From positions 88,370,347 through 88,434,346 of the forward strand of contig CM072887.1 in assembly GCA_037013685.1 (NCBI GenBank): 64,000 nt of DNA, in the 5' to 3' direction. This stretch comes from Acridotheres tristis. Its lineage: Eukaryota > Chordata > Aves > Passeriformes > Sturnidae. A model generated the notes under the pieces. It ran no database searches and was not told the DNA's origin. It was given only the letters and a program-made list of their open reading frames with translations. Within the stretch, counting starts at the first letter, position 1. Every line of letters begins with the position of its first letter. Positions 36,945 to 50,700 of the stretch are shown in pieces. Both the position numbers and the translations under genes were made by a program.

Positions 36945-38675
36945 GAGACTTCAATTAGCTGGGAAGAAGTGGGTTACCTGCTGAGTAAAATGTGAGAAGG
37001 TTTTTTGGGGCCTGATATTTTGCAGGCTGACTCCATCTCTATATTTGATTTTCTGTGTGACCTTGAATGAGCTATTCAGGGTCAAATGTATTTCTTATGC
37101 TTTATTCACTGTTTTCATTAAAATGAGTCTTTCCCTTCAGTAAGGTAATGAGAATTGTTTTCTCCCTTTTCAGGCATGAATTCCTCTGGTTGAAATAATT
37201 TTTCATTTTGTATTAGTTCCATTATTTAAGCTGAGTTATATAAAATGTAAACTTACATGCTGCTAGACTGGGCAAAACTTGCCTTTCTGCATTGCAGAAT
37301 TTCATGCACAAATATGATGGCAGAAATGGCAGTCTGGCTCAGGGAGATACAGCAAGACTAATTCATTGGAGCCTTTAAAATGCAGTTTAGAAATGAGAAA
37401 AGCCTGTGGGATCTGGTTTCAGGAAGATACAGTAATAGTCTTTCTGCCTCCTAGATGGAGCTAAAGCACTTGTCTCCTGTATCTTGGCTTGTGGGATGGA
37501 GGAAAGCAAGTAACATGACAAAAAATTGTCTTCTCTTACACTTCTTGATTACTATTACCTGAATTTTTTTACACTCCTAAAGAACACATTTTGCAGAATA
37601 AAAATTAAAAAGCTTGGTCTCCATTTTGCGAGGACAATCTTTTGTGAATGTAAATCAGGATAAAGTTCAGGATAAAGCCATATTTTGTTTCTCTGCGGGC
37701 AGAGACAGTGTTGCTCGCTAGATACATGCTTCAGCAAGCACTGCCAGGTACCCAGTTCAGCTTCCTGGAAGATTGATGTTCAGTTTTCTTCCCCCTACTG
37801 CTCATGAAGGATAGATAGAGGACTTCTGCCCCCAGGACAGGGACCAAACATACAGCCTAGATGAGACCTCTTCAGTGTTTATAAAGGAAGAGTTGCCACA
37901 GTATTGAAAGGGAGGAATTTGAAAATAGAACCCACAAAACAAGGTAACATCAGGAACTGAGTATAGGTGCAAAAGCAAAGCAAACCTTGCAGCTTTTTTC
38001 ACATGTGAACAAACACAATCCTAATAAAACCTTCCAAAAACCCCACATGAGTGAACACAACTATGCCATTCAAATCTATGTATTTTGTTTCTGGGAAGGT
38101 TATACAATGTTAGGAAAAGCATGTTCCTCTTTCAGAGTTCTAGTGAAACTTAAGTCATAAGCATCTGCATAGGTCTCTGTGTCTCTCTGTGAAATTCAGT
38201 ACCTGTCAGTATACTGAGACATTTAATTTTCACACCCTCATTTGTGGTGAGTGTCAGCAATTCAGACTACTCTACCCACATTTTGGGGTGATGAGACCAA
38301 ACGAAATTGAGGAGGCATATCAAAACAACCACAGGGTGAGAGTGGAAAGGGAAGAGACAAAAACTCTTCACACTGTATAGAAATACAGAAGAATCACAAC
38401 AGATGAAATCAGAGTCTAAGAACATTAGAAAAATAAAACGACCAGACCTAAAGACTTTTTAGGTTTGAAAGGGGTGAGAAGATGAAGAGGTAGCTGGTGT
38501 CCAGCCACACCAGCTGCAGCTCAGTGTCAACTAGGATCCAGGAAAAAAGATCCTGGCTATCTGGAAGACAAGGTAGTTAGTGAAACTATTATAGCAAGTT
38601 GGCAGAGCCGAGCCACTGCAGAAGAGAAGGTCAGACCCCTTCCTCTGGGTTACTCGGCTTCTGTCTATGCTTTTG

Positions 38676-38712
38676 GACTCATGAAACAAACAGATCTGAA
38701 GTGCAGCCAAAG
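38676..38712 (+). repeat. 37-bp direct repeat, copy 1
   Basis: Begins gactcatgaaacaaacag and ends gtgcagccaaag. Identical over all 37 bases to 40585-40621, in the same orientation, 1,909 bp apart. The flanks do not align well, so this is not an obvious segmental duplication. Confidence 0.9.
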
Positions 38713-40516
38713 AGGCACTCCTGAATCTTTATGCCTGGCATCTGGCTTGTCTGCATTGCTTATGGTTTTAATGACATAAATTTATTGCAATATCTTATGA
38801 TGGCTGTAAATTATTTAATTTGATGCTTGAGGTAATTTTTAATTATTTAATTTGTATTTGTTCCCTTATGTTACTGCCTCTAATAATCTATGACACTGAT
38901 CCTACAATGACTTCCTTATTGGTGCATCTCTTTTCTACTGTGGACCTGCATAAAAGGTCTATGCATATGACGAGGAATTTTCTCACTTCTTTTAATTGAA
39001 CAATAATTATCTATTAAAAATTATTTTATTCTCTATCTTATTCTCAATCTATAGAGAAAGTATCAAAAAATATATTATTTTAGTAATATTTGAGACCTAA
39101 TTAACACTAGATTCTGGTCCTTGAGCCTGCTTTTTCAGAGAGATGTACTCTACACAATATGTTTGTTAAGTTAATACACCTGCTTTAAAACCAGAGCAGG
39201 TTCATGTTTGGAGACTGAGGCCACAAGCCATAGGATTTTCCTGTAAGTGTCATACCTCAACTCCAGACCTCCTGATGAATGTTATTATGCTATAAAACAA
39301 CATCATGTGAAATTCAGGCTCTCCTTCAATATTTCAATATTTTTACTTCTCCAGGATGCCTAAGTATTGCAAATTCACGACATTGATTAACAGCCACATT
39401 CCACAACTCTCTAGTTTTTTATACTGTGGAATCCTCAGAAAAGTTACTTATCAAAAACAAAAATATCCCATGCCCTATAAAATATGTTAATGCTCTGTAG
39501 TTGTGTATTCAATATTTTGGCATGGGACCGAGCATAAAGCAGACTGAAATTAAGAGCGTTATATAAGTCTTTAAAGAATATCTACATAGGCCATATTTCG
39601 TCATATTTCTCTGGCAAAATCACTACTGACATCTTGGCCTGGTTCTCAAACACAGCAAATGCAGCTCCTACCATCTCATAGACTGGTAACAGAGCTGAAA
39701 AAATTCTTTCAAGTTGTACCCTCATGTTTACATCTCTCCTATGATCTATGCTTATGTATGCCCAGATGTGCCTGAAGGATTAAAACTGCATTAGTGCGTT
39801 GTCTTCATTGGCATTCAAACAACTTACATGGAGAGATATTTTGTCCCTGTGCATTGACAGAGCTGCCATGGAACCAGTTTGCACTGAGTGTCACAGCAGG
39901 TTGAAGGCTTAGCTAAGAAACCAAGCCCATGGTCTAATCTATTGCTGAGTACAGCTGAAAACAGATGTTAATTAAACTGCAATTACTTCATAGCAAGACT
40001 TGCATGTCAATTGAAGATAGAAGGGAACAACATGAAACTGATGTCCTGGATCATTGAACTATCCAGCCATAATGTCTCAAGGATACAGAGACAACTGGCT
40101 TTGGGATTGCTGCAGCCTCTGTGAACTGGAGCGTCAAAATCCTGATGAAGGCAAAAATAAGAAGATATTCAGAGGCTTTTCTTCATGACTGTTACTTGAA
40201 CTTAAGCTGTAGCAAGTTGACATTTAAATAAAACACCTGCTCTCATGGTGAAAGGGATTCCTCCTGTGCTATTAGCTGGCTGTCTGGCATCGCATCAACA
40301 CATTTTAGTTAGACCTGCAAAAAAGGAAGTGTGATCCATAAGGAAGCCAGACAGGTATGAGAAGCAGAGAAAATAGACAGATTGCAGGGAATGAGACCAG
40401 TGGGAATACTGGTCTTGCAGATTAAAATGCTGCATGATTTTATGAGCTACAAAGCACTCTGGAACACAGATATGCCCATGGAAGACAGAGATCAGAAAAT
40501 TAAGTTTTGAAAAGTA

Positions 40517-40569
40517 AGTAACACTTTACAATCTCTTTACACCTTACCAAAGTAACAATTTACAATCTC
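40517..40569. repeat. Tandem duplication of a 19-nt word, 34-bp period
   Basis: agtaacactttacaatctc at 40517 and agtaacaatttacaatctc at 40551 differ at one base. Confidence 0.75.
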
Positions 40570-40584
40570 ACTTTTACAATCAAA

Positions 40585-40621
40585 GACTCATGAAACAAAC
40601 AGATCTGAAGTGCAGCCAAAG
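40585..40621 (+). repeat. 37-bp direct repeat, copy 2
   Basis: Exact match to 38676-38712. It lies just right of a 34-bp-spaced tandem duplication (agtaaca.tttacaatctc at 40517-40535 and 40551-40569). Confidence 0.9.
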
Positions 40622-43600
40622 GAATGCTCGGAACACTAACAGTGCTAAAAGTGTTTGATGAGAGAGATTGTAGAGCGGTAAATGGGTGACTGTTTTGGCT
40701 TATCTTTTAAAATCAAAACCAAGAATCAGCAGAAACAGTAGATATGCTGCAGTGTTGGGCAATCTGGTATCCTCACTGAAAATCAAGGAGAAAATCTTAA
40801 TAACAGGCTTATTTTGTGAGGTATAGTAGTCTAGTTTCTAGGACAGTCTGGTGAGAGAAAATGAGCTTTGCCTCCAAGTGTTAAAGAAAATTGGCAGGCA
40901 AAGATCAAAAACTTGGTCAAAATTATGATGTTGATAAAACAGCAAAAATTTAGAAGGTCAAATCTGAAAAAGTGCAGGACTAGAAGACAACAAAACTATA
41001 TTATATTCAGTGACAAAAGTAATAAATATTTTAGGTCAATGTGAATATATTTCGAGAATTTTTTGGCCTTTTTTAAATTGCTTTTTAATGAAAGAGCCAT
41101 TTTCTAACTGTGACAGTCACAGAGAGGCGTAATGCTCTGACAAAAGAAATTTTGGAAGAGGACATTTCCACCAGTTCACAGCAAAGACAGAAAACTTACA
41201 AACTGCGAAAGCAGAAAAGAAGATATCTTAGATAACTTTTGCTGAATACAAGGACATGAATATGAGGCCTAATTCTATACATCATACCACACTGTGAAAG
41301 GCATTAATTAATACACTGCATAATATTTGCACCCTTGATGAGCAGTTGCATTCAACACTAAGATGTGGTACTGCACACAGTAAAACAGTTCCCAAAATTT
41401 GGATTTGGCCATAACCTGACATAATAATCACATGAAGTTGCTTTCTTCTGTCAGCAAAGTGCTGCACTCTGGGTGGAACAGTGTTTCTTTAAGAGGATCC
41501 AGACAGCAATGATATCAGATTTAAGAGGTGACAGCATTTAATTGATGCATTTTTCATGCCTTAAGATACAATAATGCCTAAAAGGAAAGAGACCTTTTAT
41601 TTTGTCATGAACACCCATACAGGGAAATACAAGGTGTATAAAGAATACTTTGGTCACTCATAAAAGCAAACTTTTCAGGCTTGAGAAATCACAGCCATTT
41701 TTATTAGAAAAGGTTGTGATAGACCTCCACAGTTTTAAAGTCAAGAACTTCCAGGTCAAAACTATCAGCCTCTGAGTGCTAAATCATGCCAGCAAGAATT
41801 ATGATAAGTATTGACAGCAGATGCTGCAAGTTGTAACATGCATGTTAACATGTTATGTACATTGTATATGTTGCTTAGCATATGAATTAATGGGTCACAG
41901 TACATGCTAGCATATTCAAGTGTATTTAGTATATAACTGGAATTGAAAAACAACTTGTGACCCTTCTGGGTTCCCTATCAGCATCAGTGATCCAAGCTAC
42001 AGTCTAGTATTCTGAAATATTTAGGAAGATTATTGGCTTCTTTCAAGTTCCCATGGTGTGACAAGTCCTAGTTAAGCTTGACCCCAGGAAGTACTATGCA
42101 GACTGCAATCAAATAAAGGATGGGAAAGGTGTAGAAAAACTGGATCCTGGAGGGAGGAACTCAAACTGCACAAAGGAAGAGGCTGGAAGTGTCACTATGA
42201 CATCAGTATGAGTACAACAGGGCTAATGGGAACCTACCTGCATCCACACCTTAATTTGATTTTACAAGCACTGACTCCTCTGATGTTATTATTCCCTGTG
42301 CAACACACAAAACAAGAACACTCTGCCCACATACAGACAGACAAGGAATCCCAAATAGAATACAAAGATCTGGGATCTGGCCCTGATAGGGAAAAAGAAC
42401 TGGATGTGAACAAAAGCCCATCTTCATCACTGAGATGGAAGACAGTGTCTTCTGAGGTACAGACATGAGATAAGCCAATGGCTTCATAATAAATACAGTG
42501 GTGATCCAGGTCAAATGGAACATGAATACAATATATTAAAAGTCCCAGATTAACCCTAAGTGTTTGTTATATAAATATGGTGCACATCAGGCAGCAGGGA
42601 TGTACCAATTACATGTCAAGAATTTCTACAGCTGCAGTTGCTCCACACTCCATCCTAGCAAGTAAATCCATTCAAAAAGGCTGGTGCATACTGCCTTCAT
42701 CTGTCGTTCTTCCTGTTCTGGAGCTGGCTCAAACATTTCTAGCTTGAATGCTCCAACGTGCTTGCCTAAGCAGTCAATTCACTTTCAGGATAAACTTTGC
42801 AATTTTAAAATCCTTATATTTTTCCTTTAATAATTATTGGGACAGCCTTTCTCATACCGATTTCATGCAGGAAACATTAAAAATTGTATCTGAGTGAAGT
42901 AGTAAATGTGCCTATTTTTTATAAGAAAATTATATTCTCTTTTCGTGAAAGATGATATATTATTCTCCTCTGTCAATTCATTATTGAGAAAGACTCTTAT
43001 TCTTATTTATTGTCCAATGTAGACATTAGATTTTGGAACATATTTAATGGGAAATATAAGAGAGGACTACAGTGATTACAATTATTAGAATCATAGAAAA
43101 CGGTTTGATATCTCCAAGCTGTAGGCCACAAAACACATCTAACATGAGACTATTTCAACAAACCTTCAGGAATCAACAGAAACATTAAGAACCCTTCTTT
43201 TCTAGAAGGACAGGGCAGTGCTACACCACAGAATAGAACAGTATATGTACATTCCAACAGCAGATCCAAATGGCATGTGTCATAACCAAAATGCTGAATG
43301 TCAAGTAAGATACCATAACAGAGATAACAAGAAGCAGTCACTTATTAGATGTGAGCACCTTGTAAAGAGTGATTATTTTACATTCTGGCCACATTCTTTT
43401 TCTGGTACTACAGAGGAATTAAAATAATTTTGGACAAGTTTCAATCGTGTATTTTCTTACTGCATTGGTTGTGAGAGAAAATAGGTAAGTAATTAAAGTG
43501 ACTCACACACCACATTGGGACATGTGCCTTTTCTGCATCAGTGAGCATCTGACGTTGAAAAGTACAGATCTTAAGAGTCTTCAGTCTTTGTGAAAACTGC

Positions 43601-44519
43601 CACATGAATCCAAATTACTAGCTTGAAGAGAATTCTTTTATTTCGTGGCAGTTAAGTTGGTGTAAGATAAGCATGAAATGCCTTTCAAACCTATCAGGTG
43701 ACTGTTAGATGCTTCTGCATTGTTCTGATTTTGAAAACTGATCTCCAGATTGCAGTAAGAGAGTACTTGTTATTTAACACATCTTCTACTTTTCTGTTAT
43801 GTATGTGTTCCTTTCTGCCCACTCTACACACGTTAGCATATATACACATATTTATGTACAAATACAAGTAAAGGGGCTCAAGACTTCAGTCTGCTGTAAC
43901 AGGTTTCAGTTATCCCTTTTGACTGTGGTACCTGGAGAGTCAGAGGTAGACCATAAAGAAAAAGAGACACACAGAGATAAGGGATATTTCTATATTGATA
44001 CAAGCCAGGATTCAGCTATGTTACATTTAATATTTCCTTACCACAAACAGGTTTTTTCCACGCAAATTCATAGGTATGTACAGAGATCGCCTATACTCAA
44101 GAGGTCTCTGAAAAGTGTAAAGTTGAGGACAGTTGGCACCCTATCACATATCTAATATATCCCTTTGTAAATAGATGGATCAAGCACAGGCAAAGTCATC
44201 AGCTTTTCTGCCAGCATCTACCCAAAATCTGCTCTTTACAGACATAATCATGGTTGTCAGACTAGCATAAGAGCTAGTCAGGAAGAAGATATATGAAGCT
44301 GAAAATGTGCCTACACATGAGTTGTAGGAAGATTGTTACATGGTTCACATCTCTTCCCACCCCTCCTATCTCAACCCCCAAAACTTCTGCATCTGTACAA
44401 GATGAACTTTTTAAACAAACAAGCAAACAAAAAATTTAAATTCATGTTGGCTTGCTCATGTTGAAAATTTTCTGACAAATGGCTTAACAAGCAAGTTATA
44501 TGTCATTTAAACGACATGA

Positions 44520-44775
44520 ACACTCAAGGGAATGGCCTGAATATATGTCAGGGGAGGTGTAGGTTGCATATTAGGAAAAGCTACTTCACCCAGAGAGTGG
44601 TTGGGCACTGGAACAGGCCTCCCAGGAAAGTGGTCACAGTACTAAGCCTGACAGAGTTCAATAATTGTTTGGACAGTGCTCTCAGTTACAGGGTGTCCTG
44701 TGCAAGGCCAGGAGTTGGGCTTTGATGATCCTAGTGGGTCCTTTCCAGATGAGAATATTCTGTGCTTCTGTATGA
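44520..44775 (+). mobile_element. CR1 LINE 3' end
   Basis: Good match to an avian CR1 3' end: 'gtcaggggaggtgtaggttg', 'catattaggaaaagctactt', 'ttgggcactggaacaggcct', 'gttcaataattgtttggaca', 'ggccaggagttgggctttga' and 'tgatcctagtgggtcctttc', ending with a decayed tail near 44775. A 69-codon plus-strand frame here is read-through of CR1 sequence, not a gene. Confidence 0.92.
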
Positions 44776-47700
44776 TGGTAATCAGTCTTCATTATCCTAC
44801 AGTATTCATTATTTCAGAGATTCACTTTAAAAGTCACCTTGATTCTGTTATCAGTAAGATAAGAAATATTATGGCTTATCTCTTTGTATTATCCTCATGC
44901 CACACCTTGGCTTGAGTCTTATGAGTTGATGGGTTAATAAATAAAATTAAGAACTGTTCAGTGTCTGCGTTGTTTTGGAAGTCTCGCTGTTGTATTGCAC
45001 TCTACCCTTCCTTTATATTGGCAGAGCTGGAATGAGATATCATACCAAACAGGTCAACCTTGTCTCCAATTTGGTTGCTGCTTAGAGCACAGCTTTCTCT
45101 AAGTTGAGAATAATACAGTTTGGGAACAATTTAATTATGATTAAGGATGATATTTACACATTCCTTCCTGAGGCAGAACTGAAGATAAACACAGTCGAGA
45201 AAATAGCATGTGCTAAGTTCAAGTAGACCTGTAGTAGGGACTAAAACTTTTAATATTCATGAAGGACTATGTATTTTCCCATGACATCAGGAAATAAACT
45301 CCCTTCCTTAGCTGAGCAGCCTTGCGGGTAGGGAGAGATACACTTATGCCAATGAATTACACTTCTTCCATCTTCAGTAATAAACATGCCTGAGAAGTAC
45401 TGCAAAGAGCTAACTTAGGTCAGATTTCATACCTCATGACTTAATTGAAGGCCTGTTCTTCATTCTGTACTAATCTTACATCTATTTCCATGGAGATGAA
45501 GGTTTTGAATGCATTCATCCCTGAATGACTTCCACTTCTTTGTTATTAGGCAGGTGTGCAACATGCAAGGCAATCATCCCAGAGAAATTCTGCCTGTTCA
45601 CTTTGCTCCAATGAATATGAGCCTTTCAGGACATTTTGTAAGCTGCACTTTCAGGTGAGTCAACAGGGAGTATGCTTAAGTGGATAGCCATGCCCATAAT
45701 CAAGGGGCTTGACTTACAGACTTCAGAGTCATCATGGGGTGTGACATCTCTGAGGAGAGCCTAAGAAAGTTCAGAGTAGATGAACAAAAAAGTCATTCTA
45801 GTGAAAACCCTTTAACTTTTTTCATTTTATTTTCTGCAGTCAAATCAGCTGTGTCGATATCAGTACTATGGGCATGTTTTCTTGATTCTTCCTCTCCTTA
45901 GAGCTAAACATTTTGCACTGAGGAGAGCTCCAGGTCCCACTTTCTGTTATGAATATAGACATCTACTAGGTCATTTCAGGGTAGATTCAGAGAAGAAATT
46001 TTAGAAAATAATTGAGCAATATCCACTCCTACATAGTTTGCATTCCCTTCAGAGTTTATCTTGCAGTCTAGTTATTTATTAGACTTCAGACCCGAACCAG
46101 GTGTTTTTAAGAGAAATACTGTGAGTCAAATAAATCAGTTCAGCACTTTGTAAAAAAGATCAAAGCATTTACTGAATGTCTGTTCATAAACATGAAGATG
46201 TTATTACAGAGTACGCAAAATTTCCCAGACAGATGTGATAAAATAAAGACTTCCAGCACACAATGAGTCATATTTTTTCTCTAGGGTTGAGATATTCACA
46301 ACTGAGGGGACAGTAAGAGGGTATTCAGGTTAGCTGTAATTCAGAGAGAAACATATGAACTAAAACATAGATCAGTGGTGCTCTGGTCTCTGCTCCCTCC
46401 CCAGACAGCCGTACTTGAGGGTGACCAAGTTGAAACAGAAGTGGATACTGCTGACAGTAGAAGGAACATCGAGGAAATCCTCAGTTTCCCATTTCTAGTA
46501 AATTACCTAGGACAAAACAGATGTGTGAGGCCTAAAATTTTTCTATTTGCCCTACTGAGTCCTTTGAAGTATTGGTAAGATTCACCAATTGATAGCTCTA
46601 AGGCACCTCAGCTTTAGTCCTATAAAACCACCTCGCTACTACATATTTGACAGCTGCACCTTGAGAATATTGAGTAGGATTTTAATTGTGAATATTAAAT
46701 AATTACAACTTCACACAAAATAACATTAACAGCAGTAAAGGAATATTTATGGATTGCGACTGTGAGTAATGACTTCAATGTGGGTGATCTTGAGTTACAC
46801 AACGGTATAGTAACTCTTCTGTAAGAGACAAACACACTTGAAACTTCTGACCAATCTCACATCACTGAAATGTAAGAAAATCACTCTGAAGGCCAGTGGA
46901 TTTGTTCAGATGCAAAAACTAGTGGGAAAGGAAGCTATTTTCTCCAGATCCTGTGATAACCATTAATATGCAATAGTCGCATACAATGCCTGGCAAACTT
47001 TGCACAATAGTTGCACAATTAAATGTAATAAAACACTTTGTCTTCACTATTTGTCTTCATTCCTGCATGCTGTTTGTAAGAGGTTCTGAAGGGTTAAGCA
47101 CATGGTTAGGAGGCAAGGAGATGCAGGGAAATGCAGCCAGCTGTTGAATGAAGCATCAAGACATGAACAGGACAATTACTCGAGGCAGTTTTCCTGCCTA
47201 AAACAACAGGAAGCTTCGTCTACTGGATATGAATTTTTAACAGGAGACCTTTGAAGTGACTTCAAAGACATCAGGTGATTAAAACAGATAAAGGGAACAA
47301 AGGGAGAGGCCGACCCTGTGCCATAGGAGTGTCTGGGATGCAGAGAGGAGTGAGCTGGGGTTGGCAGACAAGAGCCTGGCCAGCTAGCATGCTCTCCAGC
47401 TAACAGCGTGGACTAGCACAGCAGCCTCCCTCAGGGACTGCACTGTCCACTGCTTTCAGAGTACACGCTGTTTGTTCCACAGAGACTGCTGGTGGCCTCC
47501 ATCTCCTGAGAGTGGACACCCTGCCTTGCCCTGCTCTGGGGCCACAGGTGAAGGAAGGGTCTCAAGGCCCTACTAAAACCAGGTTTAGGAGAGGTTGTTC
47601 ATCCACAGGAACTGCATCTGGGGCTAACTGCAAGTTTTCTCCAAGGACATCTTGATAAGATACTAGCTGAAAGTAAAAGTATCATTTGGGATAAGTGCAC

Positions 47701-50700
47701 AACACCTGTCCTTCACATCCTCTATTCTAAGACATCTTTCCACAGGATGTTCTTAACACAGACCTGAAAAGTAGCAATATTTCTGTTCTATTTCAGAAAG
47801 CAAAGTCTAATGCAGCTGCTGTATCATAGCTGGCAATTACAGAAACACTAGCAATAAAATTAAAGGAATTTTCTGAAGGTTTTATCCATTACTTCACAAA
47901 CCCATGAAAAATGTCATTATTAGCGTATTTGGTATTGGCAAGCTACACTTTTGAAAAAAATACTGCTAAGAAATTCTAAGTGCCCAACTTGGGACTATAT
48001 TGTGGCTATAATATCAGTAAAGTGCAAAAAGTCTTTCAAAGTATCTAAAACAAAATGCAAATTAGTTTTCTTTAACTGCCATTTCAGCTAAGTTATTTAG
48101 TTAAAGGACTGTACTGTTTGCAGAGAAAAAGGAAGGACTAATTCATAAATTCCCAAAACAAAGTTATTCTTTTCAGCACAAAAAACAGTCTAAATTTTAA
48201 GTCCTCATTTATTATTTGATTTCACTCACGTTGCTTCATTTTGTACCTGTCTACACAGGAGGGTTGTTTGTGGTATCTTTTCTGGAGTGGGAAAGAGGGA
48301 GAGTCTGAAATAATTTTATGGAACACCTGTGATGTTCTGTGGAGCAACAGCAATTGACAGGTCACAAGCTGAATAATGCTGAACTAAATCAGGAAACACT
48401 GAATCTGTTAAAAATAAGATGCCAGAGCACACTTGTACCTACAGAGATGGCTAACATAGATATAATCTGCAGACGATCAGAGTCATAAAATGCACAGTGC
48501 AGCTTGCACATTAAACCCAAAGGTTACAATAAATAAATGCTATTCATCCCTTGAGAATACTCTCTCAAGGAAGAGATTGCCACGTGAGAACAGCAGCAGC
48601 TCCATGTGCAGCAGCAGTTTCAGGCTTCATGCAGGAAGGAGGAAACTGAGGTTTCCCTCTACCCACCTTGCATGACACCTTTGTGACTCCTGTATGACGT
48701 GCCAGGGACATACCCAGCACTGGGGGCTGCAGGCAGGAGTGAGAATGGGACACACCACACTGTAGTGCTGCACAGAAGTGCAACTTCTAAGCTTCAGCAC
48801 AGCCACAATGATGCTGGGCAGCCATACAAAAGTCAGCTGTTGTAAAATACCCCAAATCAGAGAACAACAGAAGAGAGATGGGACCATTTCAAGATAATAT
48901 TTAAAAGTCATTCCAGTCAATCACTTTTGACTGTTTTTATGTTTCCCTTTTGCACATGCTGTCTCCTTTGAAAGTAAGTGCTTCTTTTTGAACTGGTTGG
49001 TCTGGAATTTCCACTTCAGAATGACTGAATGCAGTGGTCAAGCTCCTTTGGAAAAGTTCTTCTAAATATTTTTAAGTCTAAAAATTCACAGAAATAGCTC
49101 AGTCTGAAGGGGCAAAATGAAATCAAGGAGCAACAGTAAAGAACAAAATCCTCCTTAAAACACTGTTAGCTACTGACAGAGACTTAGGGAATAATTTTAC
49201 ATCTTCTCCCCTCCTTTCTGAGTGGTTGATCCATTAGCCCCCATCATCCTGCTTAGTTCCATGGGAATCACCAGCAGCCTTCTTTCTCCCTATAGCACAC
49301 TGGCTTTGCCCTCAATGCCATGAGGAGAAGCAGACACCTAGATGCCTTGCATTTGTCATCTCATTTTTCCATCTCAGCAGAAAATTGTGAGAAAAAAATA
49401 AACAGAGTGGAATTAATTCTACAATTGTTAAGTATTGTTACCTTAAAAAGCAACAAACTTAGAATTACTGTTTTGTTACCACAGTAGATGTCTTAAGGCA
49501 AAATCAAACATTTTAGTTTAAGAGCACCATTGAAAAAAATACAATTATTGAAGAACAAATCATGTGCAAGCCTCCTTAGTAAAATTTCCAGAAATCCACA
49601 GATATTTATTCAGAGTAATACTGCTGCAAGTGCTGCAGATTGCAATGACCAATGTTAAAGATATTTACACAGCACAGTTGTTTCCATCTTTTTCACAAAC
49701 CTGTAAAGTTACACTCAACCTATTCAAATAAACCTAGCTGTAAGTTATAGAAGTAGTTTCACCTAGTGAATAAGCAGGCAAAACTTTTTCATCACTCTGT
49801 CCTGAAGGTTATAATGAGTATAACTCAGAATATTTTAAAAAGGGATACATTAAGAGGCAATTTAGGATTTCTTACTGTCTAGACAGAAAAGATATGAGAC
49901 TGCAGCAGCCAATTGTACCACGGACACAGGAGATGTATTTTGTCCCTGGTATAATGCAGACAGGTAAATGGAAGAGAGTTTTCGTTTTTTAGGGTTTTTT
50001 TGGGTCTTCTTGTTTGGATGGATTTTTTTGTCTGTTTTGTTTAGCTTTTGGTTTTGTTTCTTTTCCTTTTACAGTGTAGTTACTATATACAATGGACCAG
50101 AAACTACCCCAATTAAAGTACCTCCAGCATAACACCCAATTTACTCACACTAATCCAAATTATTAAGCCTCAAAAGCTGGCCTGGTTTCTTCCAGACTAG
50201 AAAGTCACTGAAGACATGTAAGCTGTCAGTATTGTAATTTCTGACCACTTAAATTCTTCTTTGGTCATCCCTAACAGACCCAGATCTTGCTGGAAGAGAG
50301 ACAATTATCTCACCTTTCTCATAACTCTGCCTCAAAAGTTTCTCAGTTAAGTTTGCCTCCATTTTTGCATTCAAGGTACCTCATTGTTCCATCTATCCCT
50401 GGTCTTTTTGTGTCCCTGGTTGATACGGAAAGTCTTCATGGAGCTGAGGGAGAACCAGTAGCTCCCTTGGATTACCTCTGTAGGAGCACAACTGATGAAG
50501 ATGAACAATCAGGTAGTAAAATAGGCAAGGACAAGAAAAGAGGTGTCTGTTGATTGAGAAAATAGGTCAATGGTAGAAGAAATCCTTCCTTTTGGTCCTT
50601 GTATCTGTCTCTGCTTCTTTATTCTAGAAGACAAACAAAAGATAGAAAAATGGGGTTGCATGATGTGTTTAGAAATCAAATCCTAGCTGGCTACATAAGA

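Larger units (their letters stand above)
36945..44519. other. AT-rich unique DNA with one dispersed direct repeat
   Basis: No gene or known transposon was seen. It holds the two copies of a 37-bp exact repeat (38676 and 40585) and a 19-nt unit with 18 of 19 matching bases at 40517 and 40551. Frames of up to 118 codons (43799-44155) lack domains. Confidence 0.5.
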
